Positions 18,808 to 27,259 of a stretch of 64,000 nt of DNA are shown here, piece after piece (the stretch's first letter is position 1; each line of letters starts with the position of its first letter). Origin of the DNA: Rhodoferax sp. TS-BS-61-7 (lineage in GTDB: Bacteria; Pseudomonadota; Gammaproteobacteria; Burkholderiales; Burkholderiaceae_C); assembly GCF_002943465.1 (NCBI RefSeq), contig NZ_PTQY01000001.1, positions 620,001 through 684,000 of the forward strand, given 5' to 3'. The notes under the pieces were generated by a model. It saw only the letters and a program-made list of their open reading frames with translations. It ran no database searches and was not told where the DNA came from. A program made the position numbers and the translations under genes.

Positions 18808-20703
18808 TTACGCAGCGCGCGCTGCGGGTGCCAACAATGCACCAAAACGCTGCGTGATCGACGCCTGAATGCCGACGGCATCCAGCCCTTGCAGCGTGAG
18901 CAAATAAGCCGGGTCGCCATGCTCGGTAAACACATCGGCCAGGCCCAGCTGCAGCACCGGCAACTCCAGCCCAGCGGCCTGCAAGGCCTCCAGCACCGCA
19001 CTGCCCGCGCCGCCCATGGTGGCGCCCTCTTCCACCGTCACCAGCGCCCGGTGGCTGCCCGCCACCTGCAGCAGCAGTTCGGTGTCCAGCGGCTTGGCCC
19101 AGCGCATGTTCACCACCGTGGCGCCCAGCGCTTCGGCGGCCACCAAGGCGGGCTGCAGCAGCGTGCCAAACGCGAGGATGGCAATGCCCTGGCCCTGCTT
19201 GCGAATCTCGCCTTTGCCAAACGGCAAACCGTCCAGGCTGGCCGGCACCGCCACGCCCGCACCACTGCCACGCGGGTAACGCACGGCCACCGGGTGGTTT
19301 TGGGCAAACGCCGTGCTCAGCAACTGGCGGCACTCGGCCTCGTCGGCCGGGCAGGCAATGCTCATGTTGGGAATGCAACGCAGGAATGGAATGTCATAGG
19401 CGCCCGCATGCGTGGCCCCATCGGCGCCCACCAGGCCAGCGCGGTCCAGCGCAAACACCACGGGCAGGTTTTGCAATGCCACGTCGTGGATCAACTGGTC
19501 GTAGGCGCGCTGCAAAAAGGTGGAGTAAATCGCCACCACGGGCTTGAGCCCTTCGCAGGCCAGGCCGCCAGCAAACGTGACTGCGTGCTGCTCGGCAATG
19601 CCCACGTCAAAGTAACGCGCCGGAAAACGTTTTTCAAACTCCACCATGCCCGAGCCTTCGCGCATGGCGGGCGTAATGCCGACCAGGCGGGGGTCGGCGG
19701 CGGCCATGTCGCACAACCACTGGCCAAACACCTGGGTAAAGGTGGGCTTGGCCACCGCAGTGGACTTGACCAGACCCACGGCCGGGTCGAACTTGCCAGG
19801 GCCGTGGTAGGCCACGGGGTCGGCCTCGGCCAGCTTGTAACCCTGGCCTTTTTTGGTCACCACGTGCAGAAACTGTGGGCCCTTCAGGTGTTTGATGTTT
19901 TCCAGCGTGGGGATGAGTGAGTCGAGGTCGTGGCCGTCGATGGGGCCGATGTAGTTGAAGCCAAACTTTTCGAACAGTGTGGCGGGCACCACCATGCCCT
20001 TGGCTTGTTCTTCAATACGTTTGGCCAGTGCAAACAGCGGCGGCGCGCCCTTGAGCACACTTTTGCCCACGTTTTTGGCGGCGGCGTAAAACTGGCCGCT
20101 CATCAACTGCGCCAGGTAGCGGTTCAGCGCACCCACGGGCGGGCTGATGCTCATGTCGTTGTCGTTCAGGATGACCAGCAGCTTGCAGTCTTCCACGCCT
20201 GCGTTGTTGAGCGCTTCAAACGCCATGCCGGCCGTCAACGCGCCGTCACCAATCACGGCCACCGAGTAGCGGTCTTCGCCCTTGATGCGGGCGGCCAGCG
20301 CCATGCCCAGCGCGGCCGAGATGGAGGTGCTGGAGTGCGCGGTGCCAAAGGTGTCGTAGGCGCTCTCGTCACGACGCGGAAAGCCGGACAAGCCACCAAA
20401 CTGGCGCAGGCTGTGCATACGGTCACGCCGGCCGGTGAGGATTTTGTGCGGGTAGGTCTGGTGGCCCACGTCCCAGACCACGCGGTCTTCGGGCGTGTTG
20501 AACACATAGTGCAGCGCCACGGTCAGCTCCACCGTGCCCAGGTTGGAGCTCAGGTGCCCGCCGGTTTTGGCCACGCTGTTGAGCAGGTAGGTGCGCAGCT
20601 CGTCGGCCAAGGCGCGCAGCTGTGCCCGCGGCAGCTGGCGCAGCGCCGCGGGGTCGTCGATGGTGGAGAGCAAAGACGGGGGAGTCAGATCGGTAGAGGG
20701 CAT
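18808..20703 (-). CDS. dxs: 1-deoxy-D-xylulose-5-phosphate synthase
   Basis: Thiamine diphosphate enzyme for the first step of the MEP isoprenoid pathway (pyruvate plus glyceraldehyde 3-phosphate). The 631 aa protein has the ThDP-binding [18 protein letters not shown], the transketolase-type central domain ([17 protein letters not shown]) and the C-terminal transketolase domain. It is the third gene of the xseB-ispA-dxs set on this strand, the order seen in many proteobacteria. It is separated from ispA by a copy of repeat A. Confidence 0.96.
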   Translation of the reverse strand: MPSTDLTPPSLLSTIDDPAALRQLPRAQLRALADELRTYLLNSVAKTGGHLSSNLGTVELTVALHYVFNTPEDRVVWDVGHQTYPHKILTGRRDRMHSLRQFGGLSGFPRRDESAYDTFGTAHSSTSISAALGMALAARIKGEDRYSVAVIGDGALTAGMAFEALNNAGVEDCKLLVILNDNDMSISPPVGALNRYLAQLMSGQFYAAAKNVGKSVLKGAPPLFALAKRIEEQAKGMVVPATLFEKFGFNYIGPIDGHDLDSLIPTLENIKHLKGPQFLHVVTKKGQGYKLAEADPVAYHGPGKFDPAVGLVKSTAVAKPTFTQVFGQWLCDMAAADPRLVGITPAMREGSGMVEFEKRFPARYFDVGIAEQHAVTFAGGLACEGLKPVVAIYSTFLQRAYDQLIHDVALQNLPVVFALDRAGLVGADGATHAGAYDIPFLRCIPNMSIACPADEAECRQLLSTAFAQNHPVAVRYPRGSGAGVAVPASLDGLPFGKGEIRKQGQGIAILAFGTLLQPALVAAEALGATVVNMRWAKPLDTELLLQVAGSHRALVTVEEGATMGGAGSAVLEALQAAGLELPVLQLGLADVFTEHGDPAYLLTLQGLDAVGIQASITQRFGALLAPAARAA

Positions 20704-20705
20704 TT

Positions 20706-20770
20706 GCTATCTTTTTAGTAGCTGCTTGCGCATATTATTCGGGGGCTAGAGGCCTATTTGACTCTTAAAT
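20706..20770 (+). repeat. dispersed repeat A, copy 3, between dxs and ispA
   Basis: About 65 bp filling almost the whole ispA-dxs gap: GTAGCTGCTTGCGCAT, then CGGGGGCTAGAGGCC, then TATTTG. It is non-coding here. Confidence 0.9.
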
Positions 20771-20771
20771 C

Positions 20772-21725
20772 CTAGCTTGCGCGGTGCACCACCATGCCGG
20801 CCAGGGCCTGCAGGGCGCGGGTGTCGGCCAGGCCACTGGCCTGCAGCGCATCCAGCGCCTGCTGCAACAACTGGGCCGCATAGGCCCGGCTGGCGTCCAG
20901 CCCCATCAGCGACACATAGGTGGGCTTGTCATTGTCGGCATCTTTGCCCGCGGTCTTGCCCAGCGTGGCCGAGTCGGCGGTCACGTCCAGAATATCGTCC
21001 ACCACCTGGAAGGCCAGGCCAATCGCCGCGCCATAGGCTTCCAGGCCCTTGAGCGCCTGGGCCGAGGGGGCCGCACAGTGCGCGCCCATCACCACGCTGC
21101 CCTGCAGCAGCGCACCGGTCTTGAGCTGGTGCATCTCGCGCAGCTGGTTTTCGGTCAGTGGCAGGCCCACGCTGGCCAGGTCAATCGCCTGGCCACCGGC
21201 CATGCCGGAGCTGCCGGCAGCACGTGCCAGCAGGCCGCAGAGTTTGGCCTGCGTGGTGCAAGGCACCGAGTCGTCCTGCGGCGTCAAAAACTCAAACGCC
21301 AGGGCCTGCAGCGCGTCCCCTGCCAGCAAGGCACTGGCCTCGCCAAACTGCACATGCACCGTGGGTTTGCCCCGGCGCAACACGTCGTTGTCCATGCAGG
21401 GCATGTCGTCGTGCACCAGTGAATAGGCGTGGATTAGCTCCACCGCACAGGCCGCACGCAGGGCGGCGGCCGGGCAACCATGGCCTTCGGTGGCCACGGC
21501 CTCGTGCGCCGCCAGCACCAGCAGCGGGCGCAGGCGTTTGCCGCCGTCCAGCACCGAGTAACGCATGGCCTCCACCAGCGCGGCGGGCGCACCGTGGTCC
21601 ACGCCCTGGGGCGCATCCGCCGTGATCCAAGTTTCCAGCGCGCGCTCTACCTGTTGCAGGCGTTCGCGGCTCCAGCCGTCCAAGTCAAACGGGGCCACGG
21701 CTTGGGGGGCAACAACGGCGTGCAT
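20772..21725 (-). CDS. ispA: farnesyl diphosphate synthase (short-chain polyprenyl synthase)
   Basis: Condenses dimethylallyl/geranyl diphosphate with isopentenyl diphosphate to give farnesyl diphosphate for quinones and undecaprenol. The 317 aa protein carries the first Asp-rich motif in LVHDDMPCMDND and the second in FQVVDDILDVTAD, with GGKRLRPLLVL near the N-terminus. Its ATG overlaps the xseB stop by one base (TGATG), so translation is likely coupled. Chain length is inferred from context and typical residues and is not proven. Confidence 0.94.
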   Translation of the reverse strand: MHAVVAPQAVAPFDLDGWSRERLQQVERALETWITADAPQGVDHGAPAALVEAMRYSVLDGGKRLRPLLVLAAHEAVATEGHGCPAAALRAACAVELIHAYSLVHDDMPCMDNDVLRRGKPTVHVQFGEASALLAGDALQALAFEFLTPQDDSVPCTTQAKLCGLLARAAGSSGMAGGQAIDLASVGLPLTENQLREMHQLKTGALLQGSVVMGAHCAAPSAQALKGLEAYGAAIGLAFQVVDDILDVTADSATLGKTAGKDADNDKPTYVSLMGLDASRAYAAQLLQQALDALQASGLADTRALQALAGMVVHRAS

Positions 21726-21967
21726 CAGGCTTTCCAGGGTTTGAGGGCGCCATCGTCCAGCACCTTGATTTGTTCTTCCACCGCCTGCAGTTGCTCACGG
21801 CAGTACTGCAGCAGCGCCGCGCCGCGCTGGTAACCACTCAACAATTGGTCCAGCGGCAGTTCGCCCGACTCCAGACGGCCCACCAGGCCTTCCAGTTCCT
21901 GCATGGCCGCTTCGTAGCTGGCGGGCAGAGGGGCAGTGGTGGGGGATGGAGCGCTGGCCTTGGGCAT
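21725..21967 (-). CDS. xseB: exodeoxyribonuclease VII small subunit
   Basis: Small subunit of the single-strand exonuclease VII complex; the large subunit is not in this window. The 80 aa protein has the conserved [20 protein letters not shown] and [18 protein letters not shown] segments. I use ATG 21967, which matches the expected N-terminus; a TTG at 21982 would add five residues. It leads the xseB-ispA-dxs set. Confidence 0.92.
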   Translation of the reverse strand: MPKASAPSPTTAPLPASYEAAMQELEGLVGRLESGELPLDQLLSGYQRGAALLQYCREQLQAVEEQIKVLDDGALKPWKA

Positions 21968-22020
21968 GGAATGATGGTTCAAAAAGCAAACCGCGATTTT
22001 AGGCCCAAGCCCTGGTGCTT

Positions 22021-22052
22021 TTGCCTAGGCGAATGCCCCAAGCAGGTACAAT
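22021..22052 (+). promoter_or_regulatory. possible promoter of the Rieske oxygenase gene
   Basis: A good -10 hexamer TACAAT (22047-22052) lies in the divergent gap between xseB and the oxygenase gene. The best -35 candidate, TTGCCT at 22021-22026, is 20 bases away, which is longer than usual, so the -35 assignment is doubtful. Confidence 0.35.
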
Positions 22053-22167
22053 CGCCCCTCCCGCATCCGGCCTCCCGCTTCTGGGATGGACGGCTCCCAT
22101 TTACCGCGCGCGCCATGCGCACCCTATGGCGCACCCCCCTGTGGGGAGTCTTCAGGTCAGGTCACCC

Positions 22168-23343
22168 ATGTCTGATTTAAGTCTTCAACTGCAGCAGGCA
22201 CACAGCCAACTACCAGTTTCAAGCTACTTTGACCCGGCGCTCTACGCGCTTGAAATGCAAAGTATCTTTCAGCAAGGGCCCCGCTACGTGGGGCACTCCC
22301 TGAGCGTTCCCAACGTCGGGGACTACTACGCCCTGCCGCAAGAGAACGAAGGGCGCGCGCTGGTGCGCAATGCCGGCGGGATTGAACTCATCTCCAACGT
22401 CTGCCGCCACCGCCAGGCCATCATGCTCAAGGGTAGCGGCTCGCTCACACACGACGCCAAAGGCATGCAAAGCGGCAACATCGTCTGCCCGCTGCACCGC
22501 TGGACCTACAGCGGCGCCCACGCGGGCCACAACGGCAGCCAAAGCGGCACGCTGATTGGCGCGCCCCACTTCGCCCAAGACCCCTGCCTGAGCCTGAACA
22601 ACTACAAGCTGCAGGAATGGAACGGCCTGCTGTTTGAAGCCAACGGCGTGGATGTGGCCGCGCAGCTGGCGAACATGGGCCCGCGCGCCGACCTGAGTTT
22701 TGAGGGTTATGTGCGCGACAAGGTCGAGATGCACGTATGCAACTACAACTGGAAGACCTTCATCGAGGTCTATCTGGAGGACTACCACGTGGGTCCCTTC
22801 CACCCCGGTCTGGGCCAGTTTGTCACCTGTGACGACCTGCGCTGGGAAATGCACGACAACTACTCGGTGCAAACCGTGGGCGTGGCCAACCGCCTGGGCA
22901 AGGCCGATGCCACCGGCGGCTCCCCCATTTACGAACGCTGGCAAAACGCGCTGCTGGACTACCGCGGCGGCGTGCCCCCCAAGCAGGGCGCCATCTGGCT
23001 CACCTACTACCCGCACATCATGGTGGAGTGGTACCCGCATGTGCTCACCGTGTCCACCCTGCACCCCATGGGGCCGAACAAAACCATGAACATGGTCGAG
23101 TTTTACTACCCCGAGGAAATTGCCGCCTTCGAGCGCGAGTTTGTGGAAGCCCAACAGGCCGCCTACATGGAAACCTGTGTGGAAGACGACGAGATTGCCG
23201 AGCGCATGGACGCGGGCCGCGCCGCCCTGCTGGCTCGCGGCGACAACGAAGTCGGCCCCTACCAAAGCCCCATGGAAGACGGCATGCAGCACTTCCACGA
23301 GTGGTACCGCGGCAAGGTAGACCTCTCGGGCCTGCCCGCCTGA
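22168..23343 (+). CDS. Rieske non-heme iron oxygenase, alpha subunit
   Basis: Ring-hydroxylating-type oxygenase of 391 aa. The Rieske [2Fe-2S] ligands are Cys79-x-His81 and Cys107-x2-His110 (CRHR ... CPLHRW). The catalytic mononuclear iron site is in EDYHVGPFH: Asp205 region with His207 and His212. No ferredoxin, reductase or beta subunit is adjacent, so it depends on partners elsewhere. It is divergent from xseB. Homologues include aromatic dioxygenases and quaternary-amine monooxygenases; substrate cannot be told from sequence. ATG 22168 gives the natural start after a GC-rich leader that stays open upstream. Confidence 0.88.
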   Translation: MSDLSLQLQQAHSQLPVSSYFDPALYALEMQSIFQQGPRYVGHSLSVPNVGDYYALPQENEGRALVRNAGGIELISNVCRHRQAIMLKGSGSLTHDAKGMQSGNIVCPLHRWTYSGAHAGHNGSQSGTLIGAPHFAQDPCLSLNNYKLQEWNGLLFEANGVDVAAQLANMGPRADLSFEGYVRDKVEMHVCNYNWKTFIEVYLEDYHVGPFHPGLGQFVTCDDLRWEMHDNYSVQTVGVANRLGKADATGGSPIYERWQNALLDYRGGVPPKQGAIWLTYYPHIMVEWYPHVLTVSTLHPMGPNKTMNMVEFYYPEEIAAFEREFVEAQQAAYMETCVEDDEIAERMDAGRAALLARGDNEVGPYQSPMEDGMQHFHEWYRGKVDLSGLPA

Positions 23344-23353
23344 GCCCTACATC

Positions 23354-23413
23354 ACTATTAATTTCATAGCTGCTTGCGCAATATCCATGCGCCCTGGCAC
23401 CCTATTTGACTGG
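23354..23413 (+). repeat. dispersed repeat A, copy 4, between the oxygenase and EamA genes
   Basis: About 60 bp: CTATTAATTTCATAGC, TGCTTGCGCAATATCCA, then a diverged middle and CCTATTTGAC. It is non-coding and fills most of the 79-base gap. Confidence 0.9.
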
Positions 23414-23422
23414 TAAACACCC

Positions 23423-24310
23423 ATGCAAGCCTTGTGGATGGTTCTCGCCTCGTTCTGGTTTGCGCTCATGGCCGTGGGCATCAAATACGCGTCCAACAGC
23501 TTTGGCACACTGGAGCTGGTGCTGTACCGGGGCCTGGTCAGCATGGTGTTTATGGCCATCGTGGTGCGCGCCCGCGGCGCCACGCTGCGCACCCCCGTAC
23601 CCATGATGCACGTCTGGCGCAGCACCATTGGCGTGCTCTCGCTCAGCGCTTGGTTTTACGCCATTGCCCACCTGCCCCTGGCCACCGCCATGACGCTTAA
23701 CTACATGAGCGGCGTGTGGGTGGCCGCCTTCATCGTGGGCGGCGCCCTGCTCTATGGCGACGCACAAAAGCAGGGGCCGCTGCTGGGCACCGTGCTGCTG
23801 GGTTTTGTGGGCGTGGTCATGACCCTTCGCCCCACCATCGACCAGAACCAGCTGTTCGCCGGCGTGGTGGGCCTGCTCTCGGGCATGGGCGCGGCGCTGG
23901 CCTATATGCAGGTCACCGCCCTGGGCAAGGTGGGCGAGCCTGAAGAACGCACGGTGTTTTATTTCTCGGTCGGCACCGCCCTGGTCGGCGCCGTGGGCCT
24001 GCTGTTCACCGACGTGACGCCCTGGTCAGAGGTGCGCCTGCAGGACGCACTGTGGGTCATCCCCATCGGCATCCTCGCCTCGCTAGGCCAGTGGTGCATG
24101 ACCCGCGCCTACCGCAAAGGTGCCACGCTGGTCGTGGCCAGCATGCAGTACTCGGGCATTGTGTTTGCCGCCCTGTTCAGCCTGCTGCTGTTTGGCGACA
24201 AGATCGCGCCTATGGGCTGGCTGGGCATCGCCGTGATTGTGGCCAGCGGCTTGCTGGCGACGGTGCTGCGGTCTCGGGCCATGCCGAATACGCCGGCGGA
24301 AGAGCATTAA
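23423..24310 (+). CDS. EamA/DMT-family permease
   Basis: Inner membrane protein of 295 aa with about ten hydrophobic helices arranged as two EamA repeats (about 3-135 and 148-285), the drug/metabolite transporter architecture. The second repeat ends with the typical SGIVFAALFSLLLFGDKI. Substrate unknown; members export amino acids, nucleotides or cofactors. It may share a transcript with the upstream oxygenase, from which it is separated only by repeat A. Confidence 0.88.
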   Translation: MQALWMVLASFWFALMAVGIKYASNSFGTLELVLYRGLVSMVFMAIVVRARGATLRTPVPMMHVWRSTIGVLSLSAWFYAIAHLPLATAMTLNYMSGVWVAAFIVGGALLYGDAQKQGPLLGTVLLGFVGVVMTLRPTIDQNQLFAGVVGLLSGMGAALAYMQVTALGKVGEPEERTVFYFSVGTALVGAVGLLFTDVTPWSEVRLQDALWVIPIGILASLGQWCMTRAYRKGATLVVASMQYSGIVFAALFSLLLFGDKIAPMGWLGIAVIVASGLLATVLRSRAMPNTPAEEH

Positions 24311-24432
24311 GCGGTTTCAGTCTGATAGCAGTAACACCTGCATCGGTATGATTTTTCAAGTCTGACCCTAGGCAGAAATATGTCAGATCGGATTTAGAGC
24401 CAAAAGTGGACGCTCGCTAGCGCTGCACTGAT

Positions 24433-26127
24433 ATGCCCCGAAAGAAAATCTTAGAAGAAGTCCTTGCCGAGTTCCATGCCCTGCATTCGGATCGGTACGA
24501 CTACTCCAATGTACGGTACCAGAATAGCTCTACAAAAGTAGAGGTCATCTGCCGCCAACACGGTGCATTCCTCATCGCCCCCAACCATCACCTAAATGGC
24601 GTGGGCTGCCGCCAGTGCTACTTCGATCGCCAGAAGACCTCTAAAGCCGAATTTATTGAGCGATCTAGAGAGCACTTTGGTGATCGATATGACTACAGCC
24701 TGATTTCTGAGTTGCCACCTGCTGGTGAGAAAGTCAGCATCCACTGTCTGGCACATGATTTGGTTTTTCAGCAAGAGCACCGCAACCACCTGCGAGGCCA
24801 TATAGGCTGCCCGAAATGCATTTCGCTGAAGCATGCCTTAGATGAAGGGCAGTTGAAGCCAGCGTCATCCGACACTGCCCTGCGTGACCGCTTCCGAATC
24901 CAGGCACGGTCCGTCCACGGCGACAAATATCAGTACGACGACTTCCATTATGTGAACATGGGGATGAAAGGCGTCATCCATTGCCCCGACCATGGCCCCT
25001 TTGAGCAAACCCCTTCCAACCATCTGCGTGGGACGGAATGCCCACAATGTGCCAAGTTGAAGCTGTCAGAGGGGACATTCAAACAACGATGTGAAGAGTT
25101 GGGAGTCAACTATTGGCGAGCCCTCAAACGTCGCCAGAAAGGGATGGCCGAAGAGCGAATCCTTGAGCAGAGCACCCTTCGCTCTTCGCGAGAGGTCGCT
25201 CCCATTACGGTCAATAACATCGAATACCCCAACATGGAAGAGGCTGTACGCAGCCTGAAACCTCCCTCCAGCCCACACACCATCAGCAGGTGGATTGCGA
25301 GGGGAATGACCCCAGAAGAAGCTTTCACCCGAGTGCCCAATCCGGGGTACGGGGACGGCATCATCTATCTAGTGACCCACCTGAACAGCGCGAAACAGTA
25401 CGTCGGCATCACCATCCAGACACTGACCAGACGTTGGCAACAGCACCTGCTCGATGCAAAATCCGGCGGCGTACTTGGCGAAGAGTCCTTGCACACCGCA
25501 ATTCGCACCTTCGGAAAGTCGGCTTTCACCATTGAACAGATTGATAACGGAACCAGCAAAGGGACGCTGGAGGCCAAGGAACGCGAATGGATTCAGCGCC
25601 TAAACACACTGAAGCCATCGGGATTCAACATCTCGCCGGGGGGCACGAGTGGCGGATCCAACCCGCAGGCCACCAAGGTTGATGGCATCCAATTCCAAAG
25701 CAATGCCGCAGCGACTGACTACGTAGCTCGCACGCGCGGCATCACTCACCATGCAGCCAAGGCTCGGATTCGCAAAAAACGACTCGACGCAATCAGTCCA
25801 CGCAAGCCAGGCGAGAGCATTGTCTCCACACCAGCCTACAAAGCATGGAGTCGACTGGTTCATGTCGTGACCAACCCCAATTCAACTGACTACATTGCAG
25901 GAGTTGAGCTGCACCCTGCGTGGCGCAATTTCAATGTATTCCTGTCCGAGAACGGCCCCCCGCCGCAACCTGGCATGGCCTTTGCCCGCCTAGACAAAAC
26001 TCTGGGATACGTTCCCGGCAATTGCACCTGGATGACCAAGAGCGAGGCGAGCAAGCTCAACGCCGCTTACATGAAAGCCGCCGGCCTTTTCACCGGGCGG
26101 CGCAGAAAAATGAAAAATTCGCGATGA
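24433..26127 (+). CDS. GIY-YIG nuclease with three N-terminal zinc-finger (DUF723-like) repeats
   Basis: A 564 aa multidomain protein unlike its neighbours. Three tandem repeats (about 5-66, 72-133, 150-210) each carry a (D/H)-x-YDYS-like motif followed by C-x2-H ... C-x2-C: Cys40/His43/Cys59/Cys62, Cys105/His108/Cys126/Cys129, Cys184/His187/Cys203/Cys206. I recognise these as DUF723-like DNA-binding fingers. A short linker with a helix-turn-helix-like ISRWIARGMTPEEAF (284-298) leads to a GIY-YIG nuclease domain (GIIY at 309-312, YVG at 323-325, Arg333/334, a Glu near 383, FNISPGG). The C-terminus (465-545) has GYVPGNCTWMTKSEASKLN, as in phage HNH/AP2-type proteins. Base composition is visibly lower in GC than the flanks, and no clear Shine-Dalgarno precedes ATG 24433. 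It is likely a free-standing homing-type or defence-type nuclease; actual function unknown. Confidence 0.8.
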   Translation: MPRKKILEEVLAEFHALHSDRYDYSNVRYQNSSTKVEVICRQHGAFLIAPNHHLNGVGCRQCYFDRQKTSKAEFIERSREHFGDRYDYSLISELPPAGEKVSIHCLAHDLVFQQEHRNHLRGHIGCPKCISLKHALDEGQLKPASSDTALRDRFRIQARSVHGDKYQYDDFHYVNMGMKGVIHCPDHGPFEQTPSNHLRGTECPQCAKLKLSEGTFKQRCEELGVNYWRALKRRQKGMAEERILEQSTLRSSREVAPITVNNIEYPNMEEAVRSLKPPSSPHTISRWIARGMTPEEAFTRVPNPGYGDGIIYLVTHLNSAKQYVGITIQTLTRRWQQHLLDAKSGGVLGEESLHTAIRTFGKSAFTIEQIDNGTSKGTLEAKEREWIQRLNTLKPSGFNISPGGTSGGSNPQATKVDGIQFQSNAAATDYVARTRGITHHAAKARIRKKRLDAISPRKPGESIVSTPAYKAWSRLVHVVTNPNSTDYIAGVELHPAWRNFNVFLSENGPPPQPGMAFARLDKTLGYVPGNCTWMTKSEASKLNAAYMKAAGLFTGRRRKMKNSR

Positions 26128-26205
26128 ACTAAGCCGTGTGCTCTCGCCGCATAACGCCCGTCAACCCCAATACCTTTCATTGCGTGAGCGTACCCACACC
26201 CAGGG

Positions 26206-26334
26206 CTATGTGGCGTGTAGCCGGTAGCCGATTTGCTGGCCGCACAGCGGACAGATGAGGCCACCGGGTATGCGCCACATGGCCCAGCGCGCGCCAACAA
26301 CGGCACAGAAGCAAATAGATAATGAGAACACCAT
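26206..26334 (-). CDS. possible 42-aa membrane/zinc-knuckle peptide
   Basis: A short frame from ATG 26334 to TAG 26206 on the minus strand encodes a hydrophobic N-terminus (MVFSLSICFCAVVGARWAM) followed by GGLICPLCGQQIGYRLHAT. The CPLCG pair resembles half of a zinc ribbon. Its ATG overlaps the ATG of the sulfurtransferase on the other strand (CATG). It occupies most of a 205-base gap that otherwise holds nothing. It could be a real small gene, the remnant of a longer one, or chance. Confidence 0.3.
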   Translation of the reverse strand: MVFSLSICFCAVVGARWAMWRIPGGLICPLCGQQIGYRLHAT

Positions 26335-27202
26335 GCCCCACACCACCCTCATTTCCGTCGCCCAACTCCAAGCCCTGCAAGCCAGCGCCACACCCGCCGT
26401 CATCTTCGACTGCAGCTGCGACCTGATGCAGCCCGCACAAGGCCCGGCGCAGTACGCCGAGAGCCATATTGCCGGCGCGCTCTATGCGCACCTAGACAAC
26501 AACCTCAGCGCCAAGGGCGACCCGGCCGTGACCGGTGCCGCCTCAGGCGGGCGCCACCCCCTGCCCTCTCGCCAAAAATTTGCGGAGTGGCTGGGCAGCG
26601 TGGGCCTGAAGAACAGCGACCAAGTGGTGGTCTACGACCGCCAAGGCGCCAACTACTGCGGCCGCCTGTGGTGGATGCTGAAGTGGCTGGGCCATGCCAA
26701 TGTGGCGGTGCTGGACGGTGGCTTTCAGGCCTGGGAGGCGGCAGGCGGTGCGGTGGCAAGTGGTGCCGAGGCGCCCCGCCCGGCGTCCACCTTTGCCGTG
26801 ACCGACCCGCTGGTGACGCTGGTGGGTGTGGACACCGTGTTGCGCAATCTGGGCCAGAACCACCAACACATCATCGACGCGCGCGGCGCACCGCGGTTTC
26901 GCGGTGAGGTGGAGCCCATCGACCCGGTTGCGGGCCACATTCCGGGCGCGCTGAACCGCGTGTTCAGCAGCAACCTGGGGCCCGATGGCCTGTTCAAACC
27001 TGCGGCGGTGTTGCGTGCCGAATTTGAAGCCCTGTTGGGCCAGCGCCAGCCGCAAGACGTGGTGCACCACTGCGGCAGCGGCGTGAGTGCCGTGCCCAAT
27101 GTGCTGGCCATGGAAATTGCGGGCCTGGGCGGCACCGCACTGTTTGCCGGCAGCTGGAGCGAGTGGTGCAGCGATGCCACGCGCCCGGTCGCGCAGGGCT
27201 AA
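26333..27202 (+). CDS. sseA: sulfurtransferase (rhodanese/3-mercaptopyruvate type)
   Basis: Two-domain rhodanese of 289 aa that transfers sulfur from thiosulfate or 3-mercaptopyruvate to a thiophilic acceptor. The inactive N-terminal domain (about 1-140) has VIFDCSCDL and GGFQAWEAAGG. The active C-terminal domain carries the catalytic loop CGSGVSA (in VVHHCGSGVSAVPN), the six-residue loop pattern of the mercaptopyruvate/thiosulfate group. The frame is open upstream, but ATG 26333 with GAGAA before it gives the proper N-terminus. Confidence 0.9.
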   Translation: MPHTTLISVAQLQALQASATPAVIFDCSCDLMQPAQGPAQYAESHIAGALYAHLDNNLSAKGDPAVTGAASGGRHPLPSRQKFAEWLGSVGLKNSDQVVVYDRQGANYCGRLWWMLKWLGHANVAVLDGGFQAWEAAGGAVASGAEAPRPASTFAVTDPLVTLVGVDTVLRNLGQNHQHIIDARGAPRFRGEVEPIDPVAGHIPGALNRVFSSNLGPDGLFKPAAVLRAEFEALLGQRQPQDVVHHCGSGVSAVPNVLAMEIAGLGGTALFAGSWSEWCSDATRPVAQG

Positions 27203-27259
27203 ACCGGCCAAAGCCCCCGGACTTTCGCTACCGCACGGGCAGCACTACACTGCGGGACC

